64,000 nucleotides of DNA from Linyphia triangularis (taxonomy: Eukaryota; Arthropoda; Arachnida; Araneae; Linyphiidae): positions 59,806,714-59,870,713 of the forward strand of contig OZ021732.1 of assembly GCA_963978545.1 (NCBI GenBank), given 5' to 3'. A program made the translations under genes and the position numbers. Under the pieces are notes generated by a model. That model had not been told where the DNA came from. It did not search any database and was given only the letters and a program-made list of their open reading frames with translations. This document shows positions 11,843 through 23,816 of this stretch, piece by piece (positions within the stretch are counted from its first letter, which is position 1; every line of letters starts with the position of its first letter).

Positions 11843-12878
11843 ATGAGAAAGGCTGCGGTTTTAAGCGACTTTGATAGAGGGCAGATTGTAATGGCTCGAA
11901 GGCTCGGAACAAGTCGAAACTGCACGACTCGTGGGTTTTTCGCGATCTACAGTTATTAGTATTTATGCAAAGTGGATGAATGACGGTGAAAGCAGCAGTA
12001 GACGACATGGTGTTGGACGTCCACACGCTATCAAAGAAAAAGGTCGTCGGAGACTGTCTCGCATGGTGAAGCAAAACCGGAGCCAGACAGTGGCTCAGCT
12101 GACAGCCCAATACAATGCAGGGCCAAATAGAATAGTATCGGAGCACACTGTTCAGCGGACACTGTTGGATATGGGGCTACGCAGCAAACGTCCCACTCGT
12201 GTGCCTTTGCTGACCAAGCGTCATCGCCAACTGCGACTGCGCTGGGCCCGGGAACATCGTGACTGGTCCATGGATCAGTGGAAGAGAGTTGCCTGGTCAG
12301 ATGAATCATGGTTTGTCATTCATCACGGCGATGGCCGTGTCAGGATACGCCATCTTCCAGGCGAACAGTTGCTCCCTCAATGTACAGTAGGTCATACACT
12401 GGCCGGTGGTGGCGATATTATGCTTTGGGGGACGTTCTCTTGGGCGTCTCTGGGACCCGTAGTTGTGGTAGAGCAGACCATGAATGCTACTGGGTATCTG
12501 AACATCATTGCAGACCAGTTGCACCCTTACATGGCTTCTGTTTTTCCATCTGGAAATGGAATGTTCCAACAAGACAACGCCCCATGTCACAAGGCTAAAA
12601 TTGTGTTGGAGTGGTTCCAGAAACATGATGCTGAATTCCAGTTAATGTCCTGGCCGCTTAACTCACCGGATCTCAATCCGATAGAACACATTTGGGATGT
12701 CATGGGATGGAAGCTCAGATTTCAAAGACCACCAATTCGCAATATTTCGGATTTGCGTGACCGCTGCTTAAACATTTGGTACAATCTGTCTCCGGCCATC
12801 TACCAAGGACTTGTGGCATCCATGCCAAGGCGGGTTGAAGCTATATTGAGCGCCAAAGGTGGGTCAACTCGTTATTGA
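11843..12878 (+). pseudogene. Tc1/mariner DD36E transposase (one frameshift)
   Basis: Cut-and-paste transposase of about 345 residues. The start is taken at ATG 11843 (MRKAAVLSDFDRGQIVMARR), which begins the first helix-turn-helix. The frame changes at about 11914-11915, and the rest is open from there to TGA 12876-12878; a loss of a few bases (length not a multiple of three) would explain it. Downstream are the rest of the first HTH (GFSRSTVISIYAKW), a GRPHA AT-hook-like motif and a second HTH region (TVQRTLLDMGLRSKRP). The DDE core has D in AWSDES, D in FQQDNAPCH, 90 residues later, and E in SPDLNPIEHIW, 36 residues after that. The 36-residue spacing, against 34 in Tc1 and Sleeping Beauty, matches the family published as DD36E/Incomer. 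All three acidic residues are intact. Confidence 0.93.
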
Positions 12879-12880
12879 CT

Positions 12881-12910
12881 GGTGGTCATAATGTTTTGGC
12901 TCTTGAGTGT
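12881..12910 (-). repeat. Right terminal inverted repeat of Tc1 element
   Basis: Thirty bases, exact reverse complement of 11695-11724. They start 2 bp after the transposase stop codon, so the coding region runs almost into the repeat. Confidence 0.95.
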
Positions 12911-13377
12911 CTATATATATATAAATTTTTTCATTCATTCCATTTTAACTCTTGGTTCTCTATAATTTAGAAAAATGTAAAAAAAGCTCACTTTAAGGGA
13001 CCGCGTAATAGATTGCATCTTGAAGCATGCATTGGTTCATCCCGCTATAGAAAAGTTTGCCCTCAAGATCGACTAAAACATTTTCGCTCATGAGTGAAGT
13101 GTTTCTCAAGATAAGGAACTGATATTTTGTAACTAGGGTAAACCAGGTATTCTAAATCGAATGGAAACATAAAAAATAGGGGTTCGTATTGAAATTTCTA
13201 AAGATAGAGTTAAATGTATACAGCCCTCTAAGAAAAAAACAAACTTTGCATTAGACATATAGGAAATCGTAAACAAAACATTTTGATGCAAACCGCAAGA
13301 TTCTACAATAATTGGAACCGAAGATATAGCCATTGTTCGGATTTTTGTTTTAGTTTTTTAAATTTTTTTGAGTACTG

Positions 13378-13530
13378 TACTCACCTTTCTGAGTTACATA
13401 CAGCGCAATTATTATTATTTATTATAAAATAAAACTCATAGTTTTAACTAATACGTATAAATAAAATAATGTTCAAACAGATCGATGGCAATAGTTTTAA
13501 GACGTATAGTTAAATTTTCAAAAGCAAACG
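13378..13530. repeat. ~200-bp satellite-like repeat (right part)
   Basis: After the TA that follows the CAGT element, the sequence resumes mid-unit (CTCACCTTTCTGAGTT aligns with CAACACTTTTTTGAATTT of the left units). It continues through TTATTATAAAATAAAACTC, a GTTCAAACAGATCGATGGC block and GTTTTAAGACGTATAG. It is the other half of the unit interrupted at 11006. Confidence 0.7.
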
Positions 13531-15735
13531 TTTCAAATTTCATTCTTTCAATTCAACCGCACCAATTCTTATTTCTATTATTGTATATCTCCCAAAAATA
13601 CCTTCTTTATTTATTCCATTACTTCATCTGATAAATGGAAACGTAAGAAACTTTCAGAGGGTAACCGAGTACCTTTCACGTATGATTTATGGCTATTCAT
13701 TGTAAGCGAATGCACCATTTCAAATTCCAGTGGAAAGAAGTCAGAATGGGAGCTGGATATTTTCTTGAAATACATATTTCGATTTCATGGTTTGTTGGAT
13801 TGAGCAGGGAATTTGCAGATGGAAAACATTCATCCAGAAACTGAATCTTCGGATAAAAATCAAACTAGTTATCTGTAAAGAGCAGACGGGAAATGAATAA
13901 AACTTGATGAATACGGTAATACGTTAGGAATTTACAATAGATATGAGATAAAAAAAATTAAAGCGAATTTCTATAAGGAATTCTAAACAAGTTTTGTATT
14001 CCACAAATCGTGAATATTCATTTTTTTGTAATTTTCTTGGATGCGTACAATAGCAAAGTTATTTGAAAGATGTGTTACGAAAAAAATTAATTCCAATACC
14101 ATTTATTAAAAAAAGTAAATGTATTTCATCTGAAAGAATCAATTCTGAATATAAATTTTAACATCTGCAGCACCGAAAAACATATTAATCAATAATTTAT
14201 AAAAACATGTTTAGGTTTTTAAACAAACTTCGACTGGTTTCCATTAAGAAGTGGTTTTCCACCTGTCAAAAATACTGTCTGTGAATGCTACATATTTTTT
14301 TATTTTAAGTAAAAAAAATTAAGTTAAACGATTTTTGTGAAATTGGTAAGCTAGTTTTGAATTTTACATTTCTGTATATATATATTTAAATATAAGTCAT
14401 AACTCCAAGGATAACATTCCATATTTTCTATTTATTTAATTTTTTCGTTATTTCGTATTTAAAGCTAAATATTGTTTGTTTTAATTTAAAATATTTTAAA
14501 TATTAATGCTATCTTAAACTCTAGTACCAATCTTTGTTCTACAACTTATTAACACAATTTTATCTTAAACATTCACAAGCGAATATTTTGACTGAATGTT
14601 TGAAATGCCTAGGCGCTTAACGAATTGAACAAACAAGTTACACTTTTACGTGCGAAAACTTCACCCACTGTAAATACACTGAATTTTCAATTATCTCACT
14701 TACTTAAAATATCATTTAAAAGAAAAAAAAAAGTACCATTAATGATACTAAATTCCCCTGATACAACATTTAAGTATTAATGATCAGAATTTTTCTTTGA
14801 AACTATTCCCCATACTGATTTCAGCAGGGTCGCAAGATGTAATTAGTAGGAAATAATTTGTAGATTTTTACTCGAGAGAAACTCACACCAAATGTAAATA
14901 CTCCACGACTTCCAAATATCTTCCCCTTCACAACTTAAAATGTCATTTTCAAGAAAAAGAAAAACGCCAGAGAAGAGCGCTGGAGACATTAATTAATCGC
15001 TCTTCAGTTCAGAAACTAATTAAGCTAAACAAGACGTCGTCCTTGACATTTAAGTCTTAATGAGAGACTACGGAAATAAGTTTTGTCTTATGAGAAACAA
15101 GAGTGTCTCGAGTTTAAATAAAGAACTTAACAATATAATGAACTCGTGAGATAATCGTTATTTTTATATAGAATTGTAGGTAGAACAAACTCCGGTCAAC
15201 GTAGTTGGAGTTTACTTAGAAAACTTCTGAGTTTCTAGAAAGTAATAAAGAAATTTCCATCCACATCATAAATATTTATTGATGGCTACCTTTCCATTAG
15301 TAAAAACGAAACATATGAAGTTTCTCTCGATATTAAAAAAAAAAAGTAAGCAACCGGTTCATTGTCACTAACTTTTCTCTTTTTCTGGTGCAAAGGAGAA
15401 CTGTGAAATTTCGAGCACAAGAAAATTGTCTCTTTATCTCGCCTTGTATGATCGCAAAATGGCGAATTTTTAATTTAGTTTTTAAATTAGTTTTTGTTAA
15501 TTAAATTTTAAAATTTGGCCGTAATGGTAATCCAATGGGAAAAAGGTTTTCTCATACGCTTCTATCTCAATAAATACTTGAAATATTTGCTTGTTTCCAT
15601 TGAGAAAAATATGGTTATAATTTTTGAAATCTTCTCTTACTGATGACATTAAAAATGTCGTTCGATGATAAAAAAAATTAATTTGATTAATCATGTCTTA
15701 GATTCTAAAATTCTTATTTTATTTATTTATTTATT
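13531..15735. other. AT-rich intergenic DNA
   Basis: No gene, repeat family or structured element recognised on either strand. Confidence 0.5.
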
Positions 15736-15739
15736 TTTG

Positions 15740-15930
15740 GCTTCTTTGCTTCTCCGGAGCGCTATTTCGACCTCAAAAAAAGTGTTAAAGGAAGGAGGAG
15801 ACCGCGGAATGACGTCACTTCCGAGAGCATAATGCATAAAATCCGTGTGATACGTCATTCGTTTGTGTAGTTCGATTAAGACTTTTAACTGACTTTCGGC
15901 CAACTCTGAAATTTTAAACAAAAGTATTTT
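15740..15930. promoter_or_regulatory. Candidate promoter/enhancer island with CRE and ETS motifs
   Basis: A GC-richer patch in AT-rich surroundings. It contains a full palindromic CRE, TGACGTCA (15810-15817), overlapped by an ETS-type ACTTCCG (15817-15823), and a second CRE-like TACGTCA at 15851-15857. CRE-ETS pairs are common in animal housekeeping promoters. No gene can be attached to it. A 68-codon minus-strand frame covers the same patch (15727-15933) but has no recognisable domain. Confidence 0.3.
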
Positions 15931-15934
15931 CACC

Positions 15935-16265
15935 CCTACCCCTAAAATTTATCTAAATGTAGCCTAATAATAGTAAAATTCAATTATTTTTTTAAATTTT
16001 CATTTATAAATTTTTTTTGGCACCTTGTAACTCCAATGATTTTCTTATTTTCTGAGTGTTAAATTAAATGTGTGTTCGTTAAAATGAATAATTCATTCTA
16101 TTGTTAGCTGTGTATTTGTGTTCGTTAATAGCGCTGTTTTAATTTCTTCATTTGGTTCGCCACAATTAAAAACAAAAGTTTAGAACTTGTGACTGTTCTA
16201 TAAATGATTTCAGCAATGGGGGTGAAGGGATTATGCAAAATTATCTGATAACAGTTAAATACATA
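15935..16265. other. AT-rich spacer
   Basis: Short AT-rich interval between two GC-richer patches; a TATAAAT occurs near 16199. No coding signal recognised. Confidence 0.4.
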
Positions 16266-16299
16266 TGAATGTCAATTGAAACTGTCAATAATATTTCAA

Positions 16300-16455
16300 T
16301 AACAACAACAATCAGCGATGGAGAAGCCCCGCCTACTACCCTTCGGAGATCGCGCAGCAAACCAATGTTTTGTGTATCAATGGACCTCCTCGGGGTTTTG
16401 CGTACGTTACGAGCAGGCAACTTTACGGTAGAAAAGAAAAGCAACGGCATCAATT
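16300..16455. promoter_or_regulatory. Candidate regulatory island with GC box and CCAAT
   Basis: GC-richer patch with a GC-box-like GCCCCGCCT (16326-16334) and a CCAAT box (16372-16376). Both strands stay open for about 70 codons here (plus 16269-16565, minus 16241-16453), which fits low stop density in GC-richer DNA better than two genes. No protein family recognised. Confidence 0.25.
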
Positions 16456-16498
16456 CACGATTGAATCACAGGAATTGTTTTAAAAATCCCAAACTATT

Positions 16499-16500
<2 letters not shown>

Positions 16501-16537
<37 letters not shown>
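16501..16537. repeat. T37 homopolymer tract
   Basis: Uninterrupted T37. On the minus strand it would read as a poly(A) tail, but no retroposon body is recognised beside it. Confidence 0.9.
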
Positions 16538-16541
<4 letters not shown>

Positions 16542-16564
16542 GTTACGCAGCCAAGGCATCACTA

Positions 16565-19290
16565 AGAAAGGTGCGTAGTCCCCTTCTGTGAGCCTCAGTG
16601 AGTTTGTTTGGGGGTGAACGAGCATTGGCGAGCAAGACAACCTATTATAAGTATAAATATCATATCAGTTCTTAGTATAATATAGAACTTGTATGTATAT
16701 TAAGGTGTATATGCACATTATACACATGTCCTGTGAAACATGTGTGAGAAGGAAACGTGAATTTCTTATCTGGTGGAGGAACAAAACAAAAAAAAAAAAC
16801 TTTTTTTCTGAAACGTGTAAAAATAGCAATGATTGCAATACTTGTTATAAAGCAATTTAATTAACAATAATGCTTGCCTAAAAAACTAGCTTGTCACTAC
16901 GAACCAGTATTGGATTAATTGAAGCTAACCTAATTCCTATGGATATGCGAACCATCGTGCATTAGATAAAATAAATACAAAACTAACAGCAAAGAGAACG
17001 TGTTCTCACTTAAAAACTAGCACTTCATAATGATCAATTGAAAACAGATACAAAAATAAACATAATACTAGCAAGCCAGAAAAAGCCTACATGTTGCCAA
17101 TATTAACAAAACTCTGCTTACTCTTGGCCACATTGCTAGCATCCAACCGTAAAGCAGCCAGCATTAATTTTTTCACTGGGTTGCATTAAATTATGCAACT
17201 GTCATAAAGGAGAATAAATTATTTCTCTTATATTAAACCAAACACCAAACACTTAAAATAAATTATATCGATCAGTCCATTTCAAGCTGAACGTCATAAA
17301 GTATATAACTCCCAAAAAGTTTCGCTTAAATGATAAAAATATTCATAGACGAAATCGTAGACAAATTAAAGTATTCTCTCACTAATAGCAGCTAAAACAT
17401 GCGCGAAAAGAATGAATAGTAAAAATAAATTCAAAATGAAAGAATTTCTTAATTTAAGTATACAGTAATTTAACTAGACGAATGGGGAAAATAATATTCT
17501 TCCTTTCCGAAAACCATTATTGAATCTATGAGTATTTTAACTAGTACAAATATTGAAGCTATGGGGAAGAAATAGAAATAAGCAACTGTAAATAGCCAGG
17601 TCTGGAAAAGGAATCAAAGAGTCGCGTCTGAAGAGGATTGCTCCGGGGCATGACATTCGAGATTGGTTTTTGAAGAATGGAGACAAGTTACAAGTGACTT
17701 TCACGTCCACTTATTCTTTCTCTCCTCTATCGCGACGCCCAAGCCTTGATGCCATATCGATTGTTAGTTGTTAGCTATTGTGCAAATATGATTGTTCGAA
17801 TGGAACTTATATGCTAAGGGAAATTGGTTCACTAATTTATATTTGTTTCAATAGAATTGATTGCATTATACCTAATTAAATTTACAACTCTGCTAAGATA
17901 TACTCGTTGATGAAGTTCTACTTTTAGAGGAGTTCAGCTTAAAAAAAATATTGTGGCTCATTTTTTACAAAAAAATAAATGACGGTATCTAAATAGATTA
18001 TGGGTTCTATAAAAAATATAAAAAGCAAATATGGAAATATCTGAGATTAATTTGGATATTTAGTGCCGTATAATGGTTTTCTAACTTACAAATTTTAATA
18101 ATCATTTTCACACTCGATGGATTCATCAGTGTTACTTATTTCATGTATGCGAAAAATTATCATCCGACACTTATCTTCTTTTAAATAAATTATTAGTATT
18201 TATTCCCTTATCGTGGTTGCCACAAAGAATCTTAGATTTTATTATCATTTTAAGTTTAGAAAATTTTCTTTCGGTACATTTTTACTGTCAGTTCATTGAA
18301 GGGTCTAAATTACTACAGTTATTAGAATATGCAAATATTTACATCTTACCCTGTTAAGGGAATGCAAAAATGTTTCATGTATGTCAAGGAAAGTGAATAT
18401 ACGGAATAAGATTGGTTAATTCTTTATTTATGTTTAATATGGATTTTACAGATAGTATGTGTCTGCACTGTGAATTCCTCAATATTTTTACCCTCACGAA
18501 TAACCTACAACATTTGCCGTGTAAGAAGTATTACATACAACAAGCAGGCATGATATATAATTTTAAAAGGAAAAACTGTTTAATCATTTAGTACATTAGA
18601 AGTAAACTAAAATATGTTTTTTTTTCTTATACTTACATAATATATTCATAATAAAACTACAATATTTAAAATAATAATAAAAAATATATAATACACAATT
18701 AATACTTTATAAATAGGCACATATGAAAAATTACATTAGGAATGTTATCTATATACTTAGTAGTTTAGTTATAAGAAACCATTTATTTATTTCTTGACGC
18801 ATATTTTTATTAGTTATGTGGAAACAAAATTATTTATTAGTATTATTAGTTCTGAAACATGTTTAAGTAGTAGAAAATAATGACTAATTTCTGCACTACT
18901 GATCGTATTCTTGAAATACTTAAAAAGAATGAGGAACTCTAAAATTATACAAGATACATTAAGTAACCAGGATCCTTGAAAAACCATTGGAGAGATTTTA
19001 ATAACTTTGTTCTTGCAACAATCCTTATTATAGAGTACAAGTATTTAATAGATTAAGAAAACATTGAATGCCTAAGTATAGATTTTTATACCATGGATAC
19101 ATTACATCTATAATGCATTGCATGATTACTTAAGTAGTTGCATAAGTCAAGACTGACAGGCAGATGGACTGTTATAAATAATATAACGCAACCGTATATG
19201 TATACACTATATTCTGTTATGTACCCTCAGATTTCTTCCATCAAACCACGAAAAAACATCCAAAGGATATAATCTCAGAAAACATCCTAA
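16565..19290. other. AT-rich intergenic DNA
   Basis: No gene recognised. A slightly GC-richer patch at about 17590-17770 has no motif I can name. Confidence 0.45.
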
Positions 19291-19294
19291 CCTA

Positions 19295-19373
19295 ATTCCT
19301 GTCTACTTATTGGCTTGTCGCTTCAGGCAGGAGGAATAAGTGATTCCTTGAAAAAGAGTAGACAGCAAGGAAT
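19295..19373. other. Imperfect hairpin, 13 paired bases with a 4-nt bulge
   Basis: ATTCCT (19295-19300) plus GTCTACT (19301-19307) pair with AGTAGAC (19357-19363) and, after four unpaired bases, AGGAAT (19368-19373). Inside the loop GCTTG can pair with CAGGC. It could be an RNA hairpin, an old inverted-repeat remnant or chance. Confidence 0.3.
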
Positions 19374-19379
19374 GTTTCA

Positions 19380-22180
19380 GGAATAGGGGATAACGAGAAC
19401 CTGCCATCGAAGTTAACCAGTTTTTGCAGAAGGAGGCAATCGCAACTTCCAAAGATTTTCGCTGCTATATCCCCCCTCCCCTAACTTTCTTTCTCATCAA
19501 ATATCTTCTTTTTTTTTTCGTCTGATGAAATCCCACCCCATACGTTTTCTTGGCCATTCTGTGTATAAGATTAGATCTCGAGTAGTTAGAATCTAACCTG
19601 GAGTGGCTAGATAAGGTCTTTTCGGAATGAAGTTTCGAGAAATCGAGAAGATTTAAAAAAGATTGGGCTGGAAGTTGATTTGTGGAAACTTGATATTTTG
19701 TTTTGCTTTGTACGGATTTTTAGGCACTATTCAACACAGTATATTTCAAATCATTTATAGTGAGTGTTGTAGAACTATGCGACATATTAAACAGGAATTT
19801 TTATTTGGTAATAAAAATGAATTAAAGTTTTATTGTTTTATCTCTATTTCGAAATTTTTTTTTATTAACTTTAATTCACAATTTTTTCAGAGAAATAATA
19901 AGAAAATTCAGTAGAATAATTATATTAATTGCACGAAAGGAATATACGTGGATTTTACTTTGTGATTTTAAATATTATCATTTCTTTGCTTATCAGTTTC
20001 AAATCACAAATATGAATACTGTGAATATATATTCAAAAGTAAATACTGAAGAAAGATATATTTTCTTTAACTTCTTAATGCTAAAACAGCTTAAGAATGA
20101 AAGCAGTGGAAAAATTATGACACTCCTGTTAACTAGTTTATAGTCAACTAGAAACTAAAACGGAGCAAAACAATTTTAAATTACACTTGGATATTCTTAC
20201 CTCAAGGTCTTATTAAAGCTCTTATTAACATATTTCATTTACTTAGACTAGAGATGTTTTTAATTAATGGAGAATTCAGCTAGAATATTTAACAGCATCA
20301 AAATTCTTTTTCTCATAAATTGGACCGTCATTGAATATTTTAATTAACCAGATATTAAATCTGAGTGCCATGAGAAAAGAGATTGCTAACACCTCAGTTA
20401 CAAAAGAGATCTAAAATGTTCCAATAAATAATATTCGTTAATACCTTAAATATTTTAATCGCAAATATCCGTGTGAAAACTCCACGCATTTGTTTACGAT
20501 ATTCCTTTAAAATAGTACACAGCTATTTTAAAGAAAAGATTTACATTATAAATTGCTAAAGGAATAGTGGATGCTTAAACATAAAACATCAGCAAAACCA
20601 TTGTATTTTTTAAAAATAAAATTAACTCCGATACAAATCGTACAAAGTGAAATTAATCAGTTTAATTTAAAATCTAAATGCTAAGGCAGTTTGACTAGAA
20701 ATCCACAAAGTAATGACTTGATACAAAAAACCGAATTCTCCAGTAAGAAATAAAACAACTGATAAAATGTACCTCACGTTTTACCAATGGATCAAGTTAA
20801 GATAGGTCGCCAAATCTCCCCACACCTACGAAACATCGTCACATCTCTTTGGTGATGAGATCATACCCAAGACAGTCACACTCAATCCTTGTACAAGATT
20901 GGGCCGACGTTTCAAGATATCCGCCCTCACGACCACAATAGGGGTCGGGGACTTCTCAAATGGAGTTTGGGGATTGGAAGATTTAAAGGGAGATTGGGTT
21001 GGAAATTGATTCAGTAGGGTTCAAGAGCGTTCGACAAGAATTTATTTCAGGAGGGTTTTTTTTTTTTTGTTTTTTTTTTGTATCTAATAGAAATGTATGG
21101 GATGAAGTTGCACTGCCAATAAAAAAACTAATTATTTTTTTTAGGATATGTTGAGATAAGTCCCAACTCTAACAAAATGAAATTGTTGGAAAGTTTATTT
21201 CAGTTAAAAAGAGTGTCCCAATGAAGTATATTTTCGAGCAATGTTGGTATGACTTTTCCTTAACACATGACAACTAACAATGGTTTAAACAATTTTGAGG
21301 ATAAGGCCTAGAAGAAGAAACTATGTTAATGGCATTTGTATCTTTGTTAAATAAATTTCAAATTTTTCAATAATTACAAAAATAACAAATCGTTTATTTT
21401 CTATTAAATGTTTCGAAGTTTGAATTTCTTGTTGCAATTCAAATATGTGATGAAAATCTACATATATGCGAATAATTTTACTTTAAAATACATGTTAGTA
21501 AAAAATGAATTAAAATTTTGGTTAAATGGTATTATACCATAAAAGTGTACTCATCAATGCTTTATAATGAAATAAAAATCATACCACTGACATACTAACA
21601 ACATACCTTCAATAAGCATATATTCATGAGATCATAATAGTTTCAATTAAAATGTTTTTACAAATAAATACACAATTAGTTTTTGAGAAAACATTTTATC
21701 GCTATGATATATTTGCTTTCTTAATTTGTATAGAATGTTTTGTTAAAGTTTGAACTAAAAGCAAAATAAATACTTACGAATTTTTCGAAAATACTTTCTT
21801 CAAGAAGCACTATTGAAATATAGAACCTTTAATAGTAAACATAAAAATGAATTTGAATGTTTTCAAACGTATCTTTTATTATTAAACTTTTACCAATATT
21901 ACTCATTGCCTAGAACAATTTCAGTAATCACTAAATCAATGACCACTGGTACACATGTTCATAATATGCGATCTAAAACATTTACTAGCTATATATTGCT
22001 CTCTACATAGTAATCTATCACCCTAAACAGATCTAATCTGTTAGCCACTTGATAAAACTTAAAGAACGTTGTTAGAGAAGACGACAAAAACTTCCCTTTT
22101 AGCAAATAACTTAAGTAAATCTGTAAACGTAATTAGATTTTTTCATTCCCTTTTAGGTTTCAATACGACAATGAACAGAA
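19380..22180. other. AT-rich intergenic DNA
   Basis: No gene or transposon recognised. The segment 20790-21010 is slightly GC-richer without recognisable coding content. Confidence 0.45.
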
Positions 22181-22264
22181 TAGACTAGAGACGAATTTTT
22201 TCTCCTTTTACACCGAAGGAAAAGCTTGGCAAGTACTCAAATCTCCTTTTTTTCTCAAAGTCGT

Positions 22265-22385
22265 TAATCTTTATTATCGCGGGCAAGATGGCGGGAAGCA
22301 CTGGGCGATAGTACGGCCGCCATTTTTCATCGAAATGCAAGATGGCCGACATGTAGGATGTGTAAAATCGTAATAAAGAATGAAA
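22265..22385. promoter_or_regulatory. Cluster of three YY1/Pho-like sites
   Basis: Three GCCAT/ATGGC sites lie within about 67 bp: CAAGATGGCGGG (22284-22295), GGCCGCCATTTTT (22315-22327, opposite orientation) and CAAGATGGCCGAC (22338-22350). All match the YY1/Pleiohomeotic core. They are flanked by near-inverted CTTTATTATCG and CGTAATAAAG boxes. YY1 clusters occur in promoters and Polycomb response elements. No nearby gene is visible, and a 79-codon minus-strand frame across the patch has no known domain. Confidence 0.35.
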
Positions 22386-22429
22386 GGTGTTGGACATTTC
22401 TTTCATCAAACTGCCTACTTCCATTTGAA

Positions 22430-23385
22430 GTTATCTGAAGAATGGAAGGACATACTTTTTGAGTTGTAATGCAGTAGTTGTAGTTCCTGGAAAAGGAATG
22501 ATGTGGTTTTCGTGTACATATTTATTCGGTCTGATCTGAAGAATTTCATTCATTGGTACTGTTGAATATTTAAAAAATGGCTGTTTATTTTATATTCAAT
22601 GTCAATTCATCTTATGTGGTGTCTTATGTTTAGAATACGTTATTTAAACGATGGAAAAAAATTTAAATTCTATGTTAGGTTTAAAAAACAGTTTACTGTC
22701 TAAAACCTTTATATTTCTGAGAAAATTGGTAGAAATTTTTATTAAGTTTGAAAATAATTTATGCGATATACATATCTTCAACTTTTGTTGTATTTAGACT
22801 TTTAAAATGAAATTTAAAGAATATTTTTTATTTATAACTTATTCTATGATGAAATTTATTTAAAAATTTGGCATGAAAATATATTTGCAAACCTTGTTTT
22901 TCCTTTTACTACGATGAGTTTCCAATCAATGTTTGTCCCAATAGTAGTGAGATGTATTATATAACTACTATTAGTCAGCTCTAGTGCTATGTGTATATTC
23001 TGCTATTAGTCACAACTTTAAACCCTTTTCATTGAAAACTAAACAAAAAATATATCAATCGCAAAACAAGCAGCTACTTAGAAACAATACCACTTTTATT
23101 CAATTCAGAGTTAACTTGTCTACAAAATGCGATTTTCTAAATATCTATTACCCCACAATACAAACAGTCGACCGCTTGTGGAACAATATAAAATCCCAGC
23201 AGATCTCCACCGCACAATGTTCGTGCCTACCGCCATTTTATCAAAGAGGAAACTTTACAGAACACCTTTTATAACACTTTAAAACGCTGCCCACCTTTAA
23301 ATCTCTAAACTTACCGATTAACTTAAGCATATGAATTTTCTCGCCCATAAAACAATAAACGTCACCCTACTTTTACAGAGGAAGG
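22430..23385. other. AT-rich intergenic DNA
   Basis: No gene recognised. The 96-codon plus-strand frame at 22984-23274 lacks family motifs and is probably chance. Confidence 0.4.
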
Positions 23386-23389
23386 TAGG

Positions 23390-23610
23390 TATGATGAAGA
23401 TTTACGCGACCCACGATATTGCCCGTTATCAATGGACACTTTGAGGAGACAGACTCCTTCCGCCCGGGTAATAAATTAGTCTTCGATCATTCTGCCCTGA
23501 TGGCCGTGTCAAGCCGCCCATAAATCGAAGACAGGATATTGCGCTTCTTTCCCTCTGAAGAATTAATATCCGCACGCAACCATACAGGAGCATTAGGAGC
23601 AGTGAACTGA
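23390..23610. promoter_or_regulatory. GC-rich island, possible conserved non-coding element
   Basis: A GC-rich patch of about 220 bp in AT-rich surroundings, without an open coding frame I recognise. It includes a perfect 9-bp inverted repeat, GTCTTCGAT (23479-23487) and ATCGAAGAC (23524-23532), enclosing GATGGCC and GCCCATAAA motifs. It may be an enhancer or other conserved element. Confidence 0.25.
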
Positions 23611-23762
23611 GATGAGGAATATAATGGTATGTCGTGTGGCTAGTTGCTTATTCACAACTCTCAATATTCGACTCCTTATAAAGTGAGAGATTTGGAAAAT
23701 GGTATTGGATATTTCTTTATAAAACACATTTTTGAAAGTAATTTCAGCAATCGCGTTGGTAA

Positions 23763-23767
<5 letters not shown>

Positions 23768-23810
<43 letters not shown>

Positions 23811-23816
23811 AATATC
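23768..23816. repeat. T49 homopolymer tract
   Basis: Forty-nine consecutive T, the longest single-base run in the window. No retroposon body recognised next to it on the minus strand. Confidence 0.9.

Noticed and set aside
12031..12626. Minus-strand and alternative-frame ORFs across the Tc1 element
   Set aside because: Shadows of the transposase gene, which carries clear HTH and DDE motifs in its own frame.
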